64,000 bases of DNA from Omphiscola glabra (lineage: Eukaryota; Mollusca; Gastropoda; Lymnaeidae), in NCBI GenBank assembly GCA_964017045.1, contig OZ024808.1:7573284-7637283 (forward strand). The letters are read 5' to 3'. Positions 12,489 through 24,790 of this stretch are shown piece after piece. Each line of letters starts with the position of its first letter. The first letter of the stretch is position 1. The translations under genes and the position numbers were made by a program. Below the pieces are notes generated by a model that worked only from the letters and a program-made list of their open reading frames with translations, was not told the origin of the DNA and ran no database searches.

Positions 12489-12869
12489 ATGGTCATGGCT
12501 GACCTTGACAACTTGAAAACAGAAGAACAGCTGAGCTGGCATCTCGTTGGCCAAATTGAATTTCTTAAAACTAAGCAATGCAGGAAAATCTACATGGAAA
12601 ATGGACCCAATTTGGCCTTGTTTTATGTGGAACCTGACAAATTTTTTTTGACTAATGCTGCTTGCCCTCACGCAAAGGGCCCTCTTGAGCAAGGGAGCAT
12701 AGAAGACTTGGGAGAGACTTACAAAGTCACCTGCCCTTTACATTACTACAGCTTTGATCTAAGCACAGGAGAGTCGGCATCAGGTTTGCGTCTGAAAACA
12801 TATCAAACTGAGATCAGAGGGCAAGAGTTGCATGCCTTGATCCCTCGGCCTGTATCGTTAGATCGGTAA
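12489..12869 (+). CDS. Rieske [2Fe-2S] domain protein (RFESD-like), complete, 126 aa
   Basis: A single-exon ORF for a small soluble Rieske protein. The cluster ligands are visible: C59-P-H61 in ACPHAKGPLEQG and C82-P-L-H85 in VTCPLHYYSFDLSTGES. The usual Trp of CPWH is Leu here. Flanking IEDLG and SFDLSTGES are typical of Rieske ferredoxin-like proteins of the RFESD group, thought to be electron carriers; the substrate is unknown. There is no signal peptide or membrane segment. The second ATG (12495) has the better start context (G at -3, G at +4), so the protein may begin at MADLDN. It begins 57 bases after the SWI5 stop on the same strand and, by splice evidence, in the same exon, so it may be the second cistron of a shared mRNA or use its own 5' end. 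A possible separate acceptor is CTGGCAG at 12453-12459. Confidence 0.88.
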   Translation: MVMADLDNLKTEEQLSWHLVGQIEFLKTKQCRKIYMENGPNLALFYVEPDKFFLTNAACPHAKGPLEQGSIEDLGETYKVTCPLHYYSFDLSTGESASGLRLKTYQTEIRGQELHALIPRPVSLDR

Positions 12870-13602
12870 TGTCGTCCTTATGATTAGCTCGGTCAAGTCT
12901 TCTTGTATTAGTTGTATCATTATCATTAGCTAGGTGTCATAACTTTGAATCATTAGCTCTGTAACTGTAATGCCTAAATTTGTATCATTAGCTAGGTGCA
13001 GTGACGACCTAGAACTATTTACTCATTTATATAGTAATAGTACAGTTAATGACAATGTCTTTTTGATTTTTGTCTCATTAGTTAGGAGTGGTGACTTCTA
13101 ATAGGATTCGGTTTTTAAAATGTGTCATTAAATTATTTATGTACCGGTACCCGTACCTGTAGTTAAAGATTACTGAAATACATTAAGAATAACCCTCCCA
13201 TTGTGAGTACCCTATAAGTTAAGTATAAGCATGGATTTCTATAAAAATTTAAATATACTGTAATCCCAAGCCAATTTCACAATGCCGGTACTTAAATACC
13301 GGTACCTACAAACTCTTAGTCAGTAACTGCAGTATGCTATTAATTTAATTAATGCTAAATAAGTTAACTACATTTTTTTAAAATCTTATGGCACTTGGGG
13401 AAAACATTTTTATGCAGTTTTAATTTACAACCTTACAATACCATTCTGCCAAACTGAACTATATTTTATAACTAAGGATTTTTGTTGGGCGTGGTTGCAT
13501 GTGTTGACTTTTCATTTATCATAATTTATGGAATCACGGTTGTAAAAGTCTGGGAAACGTTAATTTTGAAAATGTTTAGTGTCAATACATCTGTTGATCT
13601 TC

Positions 13603-13608
13603 AATAAA
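13603..13608 (+). promoter_or_regulatory. Likely poly(A) signal for the Rieske (or SWI5-Rieske) transcript
   Basis: AATAAA 734 bases after the Rieske stop. The intervening 3' UTR has a degenerate repeat with TATCATTAGCTAGGTG (12915-13005). ATTAAA at 12434-12439, just after the SWI5 stop, could end a SWI5-only mRNA. Confidence 0.4.
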
Positions 13609-13609
13609 A

Positions 13610-16558
13610 AAAATGATGAAATTTATGTATCATAAAAACACGTGTCTTTAGTTTCACTGTGATGATGATTGCTGTTTGATGAGTTTCATGTGCTTAAAAA
13701 ATAGGAATGAAAATTAATGTTGGTAAGTGACCATGAAAGTGAAAGCTCTCTGAGAGATATTTTAACTGATATGTAGTCATCTGCAAAGGAGGGGTGGAAA
13801 AGATACATTTGCAGACTTTCTTTCATGGACAAACCTGATGTCTATATGAATATGCAATATGGAAGTGTTAGACAAACTGTAAATTGAATAAGTGTACAAG
13901 TACTCAGTACCTACAATAAAAAATGCAATTCAGTCTAATTATAATTAATATGAAAATGATGTGCTAGTGCTACGTGATATATTCATAACACACATTTTGG
14001 ACTTGTTTTAATTGAAGGAGAGCTTCACATTCAGGAACAAACAACTTTGTCAGGTTACCTCAATGGAAAATAGTTACCGAGTATCTCATATAAATTATAT
14101 TGTTATAAAATATTTACAACTGTACAGGTACCCAGTATATTAGCATGGCCTTTTGTTGAAGCTGAACGTGGAAAATACTTTTAAAAACTTACAAAAGAAC
14201 TTCTAATAGAAACATTAGAAATCAATCATTTTAAATTATTTTGGGTAACTTAGGCCAAGCACACATATATCTATTATCTAATTACATGTATACCAGTTGC
14301 TAAAAATTACAGCATCTTATGTGATGCAGTCCAGCCATAAAAATTTAAAGCATTTCCAAAAATAAAAATGTGTAGCCTATTTATTAACTATTATTAATAA
14401 TTATTATGGCACTTCTCAGGCGTCTCTAGTGTTGGTTCAGTATAGTATTTATGCATATGTAGTTATATAAGTATTATAATTAAAAGGAGGCACATTGGAA
14501 TTAGACAACTATTAGATTTTGTGTTATATTTATAATAATTTATATTAGTATTACTAATTACCGGTACTAACTTACCAATAAAACTATTTAGCAGTTAAAG
14601 ATGAATCTACTATTACCAGTACTACTAAAGTGAACTTTCTACCCCATCCCTTCAGATTATGGCACTCAAAGATTAATTGGAAGTTGATAAATGAAAGTGT
14701 ATGCACTAGTAGAAAATTGATTTTTTTAAATAATTTTAATTAAAATTGAAAAATATTTTATTGGACTTCCAATGAAATGAACTATGTTTGGCATGGCTCA
14801 TAAACTTAAAAAAATGTGTCTATTTATTGTAAGGATTATAAAACTATATTTATTTACTCAAAATTGTAACAGTCATGATTTTCCAGTAATTGAACCTCAG
14901 AAGTTTTTTCTTTTTTTATCTTGAATTTGTTGTACCAGTATTATTACAAAATCATACATGGTAAAAAAAACTAATTTATATTTCAATATCTGTCTCTTAC
15001 TAACTCTTAGCAATAGGGAATCCTTCTGTGCATCCGACTCTTGAGTAAGATTTTTCTTTTAAAGGTAAAGCGTGCATTGTTTCAGTCAATTCAATTTTCA
15101 CTGGCTAACATTTCACTACAGCAGATGTTCATGTAACTCCACAATACAATAACCCAAGGCACTTGTCACAACATTAATTATTTTTTTAATATTAATATTG
15201 CCTCATGTCAAATAAAAGAACAAAAAAAAAACCTGATACACAAAACAAAAATGATGCCGAGAATAGACATGAAAGCAATTGAAAGTAATCCACACCCAAG
15301 ATGGGTTGATAATTTTAAAAATGTGGTGCATACAACTGTTTTGTAAAGAACTAGGAGGAACAAATAAAAAATTTCTAAAAAGTATTAGTCTTTTAAAAAT
15401 GGCCAATGATAAAATGAAAAACGGCAAATTTTTCAAAAACAATTGACAAAACACAGCTATTTAATTTCTTCATATTTGGTCCGCTGCTTAATTTATCTTT
15501 GTTTAAATGACAAAAACAATCGCTATAGTAAAATTAGACACTAACACAAAAATGTGTCAGCTTTCTTCCAAAAAAAAAAAAAAAGTGTATATGAAATCTA
15601 AAAGGTGTCAACACTCTCCTTCATAGGAACAATGTCTTTTAAAAAAGAAAAAAAAAGTACATATCACCAACAGATACATACTAGAAACCTAAAGGACATT
15701 AACAAAAACAGAGACTTTTGGAAGATGAAATTAAAAATCAACACAGCAATAGAAGGATTTAAAATGTATAATATTTATAATATATATAACATACTAATCT
15801 GCAGTTAGGGGGACCCGTGTAAACATACATCACTTAGACATATTCCAAAACATTAAATAGTTCACCCCTATGCAATAATTTCTGTCATATCTTTTTTTTT
15901 TTTTAAATAATGTAATTTTTTTTTTTAACACTGAAAAGATAAAGGTCACAATGGAGAACAGAAAAAGTTCTCTAATAAAGATTAGTTACAATTTTTGTTA
16001 AAATTTCATAACAGTGTACAATACTGGGCAACCACCAAATTTTATACAGGTACAGACCCCGGTACCAATGTTTATATTTAGTAAATCCACCTAAAGACAG
16101 ATTAGCTGATATAAGATATCTAATGAATGCCAGTGAGAATGTGAAATGTGTACATAAATGTATACATAAACAACTATACTACACACAATTTCTTTCAAAA
16201 TTATTTGAAAATCATACTTGAAAATAACTGAGACCATGCCTTTTGATATATGTATTTTTTAAATTTGTCTTGACCTCCAAAAGTTGTTGAGCAAAAAGAA
16301 TTTGAGAGACATATTTCAAAAAAGTAGAACGGGTGGGACCAGAGTCTCTTTTCTAGCAAAATTTTTAATCTGAGGTATTGTTGATGTTGGAAGTGTTTAA
16401 ACGCTGCAATTTGTTTTTTCCCCAACAAAGAAAATATCACAAAAGTTAAACATGCCCTGGTCTCCAAATTTTGTTTAACCTTCCAGGTCCGTAATATGCA
16501 TTAATATCAAACATAGATTATAAAATGCACAAGAAAAATTCAGGCTAAAGGTGACATC
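13610..16558. other. Intergenic / 3' flanking DNA, no gene seen
   Basis: AT-rich with many short spurious frames. It may include the 3' UTR of the minus-strand gene ending at 16559. CCGGTAC words are frequent here (13144, 13286, 13303, 14563). Confidence 0.5.
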
Positions 16559-18524
16559 TTATTTTTTAGGTGTGGCGGTTTTCTTCGTCTTTGCCTTGGA
16601 CTTTGCTTTCTTTACTCCGGCTGAGGAGAAAAAAAAAAGTACCATACATTTTAAATTTAACAACAAAATTTGTTCATATAAATCTATAAAATGCAATATC
16701 GAGCAACGGTTGGTGGGGCTTAACATTTTTTAAATGTGTTTCGACAAGAGTATGTGCCCAAATTCAGCCCTATATGACAGGAAGTGGGTCAATCAACCTT
16801 CAGAAGATTTTGCCACAAATCCAGAAAGAAACAAAAGAGAATTTAATAAAAAAGATATGTCTTTCCCAGTTTCTCATAGTTTTATTTATAAGTGAGTGGA
16901 GTTAAAAACGTTCTTATATAAAATAATTTAAGGCAACACATTACCATGAAAATTAAGGGGGAAAAAAGAGAGCTTGTTCATCCTATTATAGGGAAAACAA
17001 AAACAGCTGTATTTAACATTATTTAACCCATTCCGACGATTGCAACTAAATGTGTCCTTTGTGGTTTTCGGCGTCCCGGCACTTAGTGATACACCTTTCT
17101 CATTTTTAGTTAAAAAATATCTTGAGATTTCCAGCGATGGTGTGAAAGTTTTTAGCTTGTTTCACTGTAAAACTATGTGTGCTTTAGTATGACGCGTCTA
17201 TATGTAGCATGTGTTCGTCCAAGATGCCAAATATTGATTTTTTGGCCATTGTTCATTATTTTTTTCACCACTGTTATAGTTTAATTAAACCATATTCATT
17301 TTTTATGCATTCGTCCTAATTTATTAACATGTAGCAGCTTAAAAATATATTTTAAAATTGTAAGTCAATTGCAAAACTGAGTTGCTTCCCTTTTCTCAGG
17401 AAAATAAATTAAGTACGGAAGTAGCACTGCCGGAGGGAATGAGTTAACCAAAGATACATGCTGATGCTAGCAACAGGTCACTAATCAAAGTGAGCTTGCA
17501 AAAAAAAAATGTACTACCAGTTACATTCAGCTTCAAGTATAATCAAAATTAAATTCTATAAACAACCATATACAGTATATTAAATCTTTATCGTAAATTG
17601 CATTGATTAGTAAATTTAATAAATTAATTAAACATTTCTCTTTTTATATTTGACTTCTTTTTAAGCATATGGGAGGGTTTACATTAGAATTAGATTAACA
17701 ATTGAGTCACGCAGAGTGTAAAAAGTAAGATGAAACGTGTTTAAAACACCACAATTTTGTTCAGACAGAAGATATCTATTACACTTCAGATGATTTCAAT
17801 ACAGGAATCTGTAGTATTAGAGAAGTAAAAACAACCCTTGAAATATAAATTATATCTAAAATGATCAAACACCAATGCCTACATTTTGAGAAAGAGCTAT
17901 TCATTGGTGTAAAAGGGGGAGTATAGATCAGCGGTTCTCAACCCCTTTGGGGGTCGCACGACCCTTTCCCAGGGGTCGCCTAAGACCACCTGAAAACATA
18001 TATGCTCTATAGTTATGAAGTATAACCAAAAATAATTTTGTGGCTGGGGGTCACCACAGCACGATGAACTGTATTAAAGGGTCGCGGCCATAGAAAGGTT
18101 GAGAACCACTGGTTATAGATGAAATTTTTCTGGTCACCACGTTAATACAAAAGGCATTATGTGGATTTAAAGGGTTAATTTGAGATATGACAGCAAGATT
18201 TACAAAATAAATATTAAGGTATGGTAATTACCAGGCTTCTTGGCTTTCTTTTCTGCTGGCTTTTTAGGTGACTTTTTGGCAGCTGTAAAAATAAAATAAA
18301 TCAATTGTAACAAATATGGATTAAAAGAAATGGTAAAACCAAGTAAGTTATCAGACATCCAGACTTTAGTTTAAAACTAAGAAATCGTCAAGGCAAGTAA
18401 TCACCATATTAACGCGTTAAAATATTCCATTATCTATCAACTTGAACTGAATCATTCACCCACCTTTTGCTACAGCTCCAGAATCACCAGCTGCTTTCTT
18501 TCCACGACCTTTAGCAGCTGCCAT
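16559..18524 (-). CDS. Small Lys/Ala-rich, histone H1 tail-like protein, 57 aa, three coding exons
   Basis: Not recognised as a named gene. Coding exons on the minus strand are 18524-18464 (MAAAKGRGKKAAGDSGAVAK), 18282-18232 (AKKSPKKPAEKKAKKP) and 16620-16559 (GVKKAKSKAKTKKTATPKK, stop TAA). All junctions are GT/AG and both introns are phase 1, giving 174 nt in total. The product is about one third lysine, with SPKK and TPKK motifs known from histone H1 tails to bind AT-rich minor grooves, and no globular winged-helix domain. A nuclear chromatin role is inferred from composition. The middle exon is 51 nt and symmetric, so it can be skipped without a frameshift. A non-coding acceptor at 18565 links to a first exon near 20566-20640. 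A SPIN-like hAT copy lies in the intron before the last exon. An unseen extra phase-1 exon is possible. Confidence 0.72.
17929..18111 (-). mobile_element. SPIN-like (SPACE INVADERS) hAT MITE, 183 bp
   Basis: Ends CAGCGGTTCTCAACC and GGTTGAGAACCACTG are the terminal repeats of the SPIN hAT family. The internal GACCCTTTCCCAGGGGTCGC and GGGTCACCACAG also match my memory of that family. Flanks are GTATAGAT and GTTATAGAT, an 8 bp target duplication with one indel. It sits in an intron of the H1-tail-like gene. Strand follows the orientation in which the element begins CAGTGGTTCTCAACC. Confidence 0.85.
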
Positions 18525-20350
18525 TTTGAGCTTTAAGTTTACAGGGAAACAGTCAGATCTAACACCTACACAGAGAAAAAAATTTATTTAATATTAGTGT
18601 TCCGTTAATCGAATAACTACAGGACTTCCAAATCCTTTTTCACAAAGTCACGCAAGCAGTTGCTTAATTAGAAAGATCTCATTCATGCAATACATTCTGC
18701 TAAATTCAATTAACTACCAAAGTGATTGTCTGTATGATTATAATTTTGTGCAGTACATTTTGTCATCAAAATCAAGTCAGCCTCTGTCAGCCCAATTTTT
18801 GCTCTCCTTGTCTAATCAAAATTAGCAGCAAGGCTAAGAGTTTCAAGGCAATAAAGGCCAATGACAGTAGGCCTAATCAGTTTCAAAGAAATAAACAGCT
18901 CATAATTAAATTGGAATAAGTCTGTCAACTCAACAAGCAGACACAAAACCAAAAATGGTGTCCAAAGCAACAATGTTATAGGTATTGCTAAACCTAGCCC
19001 AAACACTCAATTTGTGGTGGTGGTGGGGGTGTGTGTGTTTCCCCACATTAAATTATTTTGTTAGGTATGTTAGGTCTGGGGAAATTTAGACATACTTAGT
19101 AAAGTCACTGCACTTGGGGTGAGACAACTCTTGTCTTTCTACGATAAAACTAAACATTGGCCCAACAATTTGGTTCAATAAATTAGTAGTCACAATTACA
19201 AAGAATAGTATGCTTCTCTAAATTAATTAGGCACATCTTAATTATTAATGGCCAGTGATGGGAAGTGCACTAATCACAATTCACTAAGTAATCCTTCCCT
19301 CCTCAATCATTGACTCATACATCAATTTTGTGCCAGATGCCAGGCAAGAGGTATCAACCACCAGCAGTTGCTCCTTTTCTTGACTAGTAAATTAATTATG
19401 TGCTAACATTGGCTAGTTACACACTGTGGTGACAATTGGAGTGTAAAAATTATTTTTTCTTTTAATTTTAATTATAGCTGGGTTTTTCTGGCTAAAATGT
19501 TGCTAACATGAAGTGTTGATGGATTGCACATTGCCTCAACAAGCAACAAATTAATCCCTGGCAAGCAGCAACTATGGTACTATGGGAGGCAGTTGACCTG
19601 GGAAAGCTCCATATATTAATCCTAGGTTCTAAGACCATGGAATTAACATGGATCCAAAATGTATCAGTTAGGACCTCTATTAGTCTATTAATTCATTCTA
19701 TTTTAGTCACCAAGATTAAAATTAAGAAGGCCTATTAATAAAGTTTATAAAGTAAGGGAAAACTAGCACATTGCTTCATAACATAAAAACATTCATCCAG
19801 ATAAAAGGCGCATTTAAAATTTACATCCTTGAATGCCTTGATTCTTGTGGATGAATCCTTAAAATTAATAAAATTAATTACGTAGTAATCTAAGAGTCTA
19901 GAATGTAGTAGTATAGAGTAGTTGTAAACTGTACCAGGCCAGAGAAGATCTCTGGACAAGTTATATTATAATAATTTTCCCAACATGGTAAATCACCTAA
20001 AGAAATAGTATTAATAAATTATATGATGCCAAATCATTATTCTGTGTAGCGGTAAATCAACTTTGAAGAAACTGCACAACACATATCCTATACCAACAAA
20101 ACAAAATGAGGTCAGTGAGTTGCCACCGTACGTAGCTGGTGAGTTATCTTGTTAGTAGTTGAACGCACGCGGCATAGCTTCAAGATTCAGCTTCAGGCAC
20201 TTACAAAAATGGTTTAAACTAATAACGACAACAAATAAACCATTTAATGTATTTTTTATAAATACTTACAAAATGATTGAAGGCGGATAAATATACAAGA
20301 ACTTAAAATTTAAAGAACCTTAGAGATGGGGCGTTGATAATTTTTGGAAG

Positions 20351-20395
20351 ATGGCCGACCAAATCCAAGCTATGGTAAGCGGGCTCGAGAAACGC
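20351..20395 (+). CDS. Possible first coding exon of an unidentified plus-strand gene
   Basis: ATGGCCGACC opens MADQIQAMVSGLEKR, followed by a donor-like GTACGT at 20396; an alternative donor GTAAGC is at 20375. If unspliced the frame ends after 33 codons. The N-terminus resembles the start of adenylyl cyclase-associated protein, but no later exon was found, so this may be chance. It lies antisense within the first intron of the H1-tail-like gene. Confidence 0.22.
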
Positions 20396-20565
20396 GTACG
20401 TAACTGCCACACTGATGAAATATGCTATAAATATGCATGTGGCACGTGCTAGGCAGTAGCGTTTTAAAAAATTGGAAAAATGTGTAAAAAAAAATATCAT
20501 TCTTGAATTTATCAAAAACTGAAGTATTGGACCGTAATACCACGAAATTATCAACACGTACCTAC

Positions 20566-20640
20566 CTTCTTTGTTTCTATCGACTTGGCGATGGCACTGA
20601 GAAGACGCTATGAGCTAGAGTAGGAAGGTTGAAAATAGGT
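20566..20640 (-). other. Probable non-coding first exon and promoter of the H1-tail-like gene
   Basis: The minus strand reads AAACAAAGAAG/GTAGGTACGT, a strong donor, and would splice to the acceptor CTGTGTAG/GTGTT at 18565, 41 bases before the start codon. The 5' boundary is a guess; the region upstream to 20790 is comparatively GC-rich. No coding content. Confidence 0.5.
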
Positions 20641-22483
20641 CATATCATCAAACCAACCAATCAACGCCATGTACACTACCAAAACAGATAATTGACCAAT
20701 CCCAATTTTACTTCCAAGTTTCCTACGAAGTGAGCCCGCGCCAATTTAGTTGATGCGGGTCAAACAGGGGAGGAAAGTACGACAATTAGGCGGTAAAATA
20801 TTCCAGCCCCAGTCATACCGCCTCCTCTCGCCATAAACAGCACCACCACCCCAACATAGGTCCCTGTTGCTAGAGCGATGACGCAACATGATCAATGCCT
20901 CGAAGAGAGGTTGACAGATAACCTTATTGATATTGGTCCTCCAATGGCAATGCGACATAAATGTAATGAATTGGGGAAAAAAATTACAGCGAAATTTTAA
21001 ATCATATCAAGGAATGTTATTATTTTTAGAAAGTATTAGGGGCTTAGGGTTTTGTTATAAACTTAAAACAGTGCGGAGTGCGCTTTCAATTTGATTGTTC
21101 ATGTTTTACTCTCTGGGCAGAAAGTAGATTTTGAGTTGAATCATAGACTATAACGTTTCGAAAAATAATAAAAATTCGTATCACTTTAGTTTGTAGAGTA
21201 ATAATAATAAACACAATAGCCTCAATAGCAATAATAATAATTGTTTTTAATTTAATAAATAATAAGAGGACGGATTTTAATTAAAGTTGTTGGTTTGATG
21301 TCTAGGTGTAACATTCTTCTTGATTAATTAATTTATTATTTTATTTTTTGAATAATTGATACTATTCATGATCTCTTATGCTGATCCCGTTACTTTATTT
21401 CAAATTGGGTCACCTGTCTATCGACCAACACCCTTTCCGGGGTGTGGAAAAAAAGTGGGTGGGGGAGAGGGCTGGCTGGGCTGCACCTTACCTAAGTCTT
21501 CTTAGTATTTTTGCATCAATATATGTTCGCTATGGTACTTTGTTATTATTTTATTTCTTATTGTTCATTTATTATAGTGCTTCTCAAACTTTCTTCATGG
21601 CATAGGCTACATGCAGGAATTTATTCACATTGAAAAAGCGGCTTGTGCACACAATCTATTTTTTCTTCTTAAATCTTTCCACTTTTGATGACCGCTGTTT
21701 TGAGTAACATTGATTCAATCTACGGGCTCGAAGTTTAGAGTTAGGTGGTATGGGTATGTTTTGAAAGCGTTGTATAAGTTTAACCTTTTCTAAATCATAG
21801 ATGATGGATTCACAGTCATCGTCATATCTTTTAGATCTACCATTGGTTGTGCTCGAGGATAGGCCTACAGGGTGGGCTATAAACTATAGCGGACAATGGT
21901 TCCAGACCACTGTGAGATCATTGTCGTTGAGTGACAATAAATTAAATCCAGGCAAGAAAGTTGTGACACAAAAGACCAAGAGGCAACGACTAGGGGAAAA
22001 AACAACCAATAAATACAAATTTAAGAAACAGCATTAGTTGCCACACTTTTAGCTCTGAAATACCGAGTTGTTGATTAATTGTTCCGAGGCTTATTTTTTT
22101 AATGTTCTCATGTAAGTCTTTAAACTGTTCACACGGCCAGCAATCTCGATGCTTTTTTTTTTGGTTTTTAAGTTACTCTTTTAAATTTTAAATAGCGCCA
22201 AACGTAAAGAGCGGGGCTTATGTAAGGGGCGGCCCGTCTCAATAATAATATGTGTCTGACTAGCAAATATACCACATGGTAAGGGGTGGGGTGTTGAGAG
22301 AGGGGTCCTTCAATTGATTGATTTTGCAAAATTTTTATATTTTTGTGCATTGGATACCCATTAAATTGAGGATGTGATCGATCATAGAAAGAAAACAGCT
22401 ATCTACGTTATGGAATTTTTTTTTTTTTAGATTAGGTTTAAGTTTAAGGGGGTGGGGGTCTGGTTTATTGGAAGTCCACTTAA
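20641..22483. other. Intergenic region, no confident gene
   Basis: It includes a hAT-like end (AGTGCTTCTCAAAC near 21580) and an open stretch at 21801-22034 whose start, YLLDLPLVVLE, resembles the beginning of an F-box but lacks the rest. Nothing else is supported. Confidence 0.5.
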
Positions 22484-22608
22484 GGGGGTAGGCTACCAAG
22501 AAATTTTTTTTTTTAATTAACCAACTTAGAACAACTATTTTATTATGGTCATGTTCAGCTATGAATGGAGATGTATTTTCATGCTTTAAAATTTAAAAAG
22601 ATTTTATA

Positions 22609-22640
22609 GTTGCCATGGCAACGGCGGCCATCTTGAAAAT
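22609..22640. promoter_or_regulatory. Palindromic X-box plus YY1-type motif
   Basis: GTTGCCATGGCAAC is a perfect 14 bp palindrome matching the RFX X-box. It is followed by GGCGGCCATCTTG, the reverse of the YY1 core CAAGATGGC. It lies near the left end of the TTAA-flanked element, so it may be element sequence rather than a host promoter. Confidence 0.4.
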
Positions 22641-24603
22641 AATACCTTTTCGTAGAGTTCTAAAATTTTTAAAACAAACATACATATTGCTTAAAAAATG
22701 ATTGATTCATGAACTTCAATTATATTTAGAGGTACTGAGCTAGTTTAATTTCCTTCAAACTTTTGAAAACATTTTTTTTTTAATTTTTAAAATTTGCCTC
22801 GGCAGAAAACGCTTAAAATTTACAATCCTAGGAAAATAAAAAAATTATTTAAAAAAAAGTAATAGACCAAATTGATTTTTGAATAGCTCAGTACCCACAA
22901 AATAGTTAAAGGAAGATACACACCAAATTTTATTACTCTAGCTTGTATATTAGCTGAGATTTTAGAATTCTACGTTACAAAACAACAGAAAAAAACAATT
23001 TTGAGATAAATCAATTTTAAACTTAAAAAGTGAAAAATTTTAAGTTTATTATGAAAATGAAGTTCTTTTACATAGTTTTTTTTGTTCCACAACATGGACA
23101 TGGTGGTTTGGTATATTATTTAACTGTTAAATGCACCAGGAACATGGGTTTCACCTTCTTGAACTTCTCTCAGGTGCTCTCGTCAAAATCACAATTTTTT
23201 AAAGATTTTTTATTTTCCGCTCGAATAAAGCTAATTTGTGTTGTTTAAGAATTTTTTGCTCAGCATTCTAGTATAACACAAGTTATCCAAAGCCCCCTAT
23301 CAAACATATTTTGTCCATGATCCTTTTTAACTATATTTAGATGACAAGGTTATGTTGCTGACAACATCACTGAAATTGAAGCATAAGTAGTTCCATGGCA
23401 GCAATGCTATGTAGAAACTTTTGTACATATTCTGTGTACCTCTTTCAGCAAAGAATTCCCCTATACCAGAGAGGAATGAGCTATGTGTCTTTTAGAAATG
23501 TAATAATTGGGCAGATACTTGCTCATAAATGTTCTTCTGCATAGCGCAATTTTTATACTTTGTGCCGGTAATAAATTTTGCGGTGCAGCTGGGTTTTTAA
23601 GGTTATGGCAGATATCATAGATTGCAACTTTTCATAGTCCATGCCATTGTCCTTCAAGCCTTAAAGTCTATAATTGATAATGCCTTGGTTATCCAGTTGT
23701 GGATATGAAGAATCTAACCACTCACAATCAAGTCATTTTTATATTCATAGTATTGACTATTTTGTTTTGCAATCAGCTGTAAGTTATGTGTTCTGCAATT
23801 TGTCCACCCCACTGAAGACAGAAGAAAATTGGTAAAAGCTTTGAATTATGATCATATCCAAATCATTGTTTAGTACTCCCTCTGCTGTTGAATTCTTGTC
23901 ACTGAAGAATTAACTTTTGCTCGGCTCGGTAGTACTTATTGGGGGCTGAAATAGAATTAAAAAATTAATAAACATCAATTAGCAAATAATATACTGACAT
24001 TGATCACAGTTAGCCTATCAGTATTATTTAGATGTGTAGGATTGCTTAACTAATTATTTATTTTATTATAATTACTATTATTAGTATTATTAATTATTAA
24101 TCTAATGAATTTATTTTACAAATAAGAAATGATACTAAACAAATTAGGCTATCACTATTACTAATAATTGTATGCAGATAAAATAAATGAATTAGGCTAA
24201 GATTAAACTATTTGAGTTGAAACATTCTAATACGAATTAATTTGCTCATATCCATACTGCTAATGCTAATCTAATATCATATATAGTATTATTGAAACGG
24301 CCTATGATGAGAGTTAGTGTTATTACTTTGAACTACTCGTCGATTATTTTTCAATGTTTTTTGTAGCCAAATAAATAGGCTTAGGTCTCATATAAATTAA
24401 AAATTTCCTTGATTGATAAATATAAAGACTTTAAGTAGAAACTTGTGCAAATCTCCGCATAAGCTAAACAACAATGCTTACACCATCAGGAGCATCATGG
24501 CCATGGCATGGCATAGCAACTCATTGACTGTACTGTAGTAATGAATAATCTCAACTATCGCCATCGCGTGTCGCTAAATTATGACCAATTTTTAGTAAAC
24601 TTA

Positions 24604-24790
24604 CCTTGAATTGAGAGCTTTTCTTAGTGCCAGTGCATGAATTTCTGTAGTTTATTTCTTTCTGGCTTTTACCGAACCGGTAAGGTTGTAAATGCATATT
24701 TTAAAATCAAAACATGCTGATGCTTTCGTTTGCAAAATTTAGTTCGCGATCCGGTAAACACACATAAACAACTCATTTGCGCATGCGCGA
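24604..24790 (-). promoter_or_regulatory. Possible promoter and non-coding first exon
   Basis: TGCGCATGCGCGA (24778-24790) is a palindromic NRF1-type site. Reading leftward, a segment at about 24680-24605 ends CAATTCAAG/GTAAGTTTAC, a near-perfect donor. A matching acceptor TTCTATTTCAG is near 23947. Downstream sequence has no long frame, so the product would be non-coding or a decayed element gene. Confidence 0.4.

Noticed and set aside
15203..16467. Minus-strand frames of 83 and 88 codons
   Set aside because: They lie downstream of the H1-tail-like gene, have no recognisable domain, and are likely 3' UTR or intergenic.
21801..22037. F-box protein suggested by YLLDLPLVVLE
   Set aside because: Only about 11 residues fit; the rest of the motif is missing and no donor follows to supply it.
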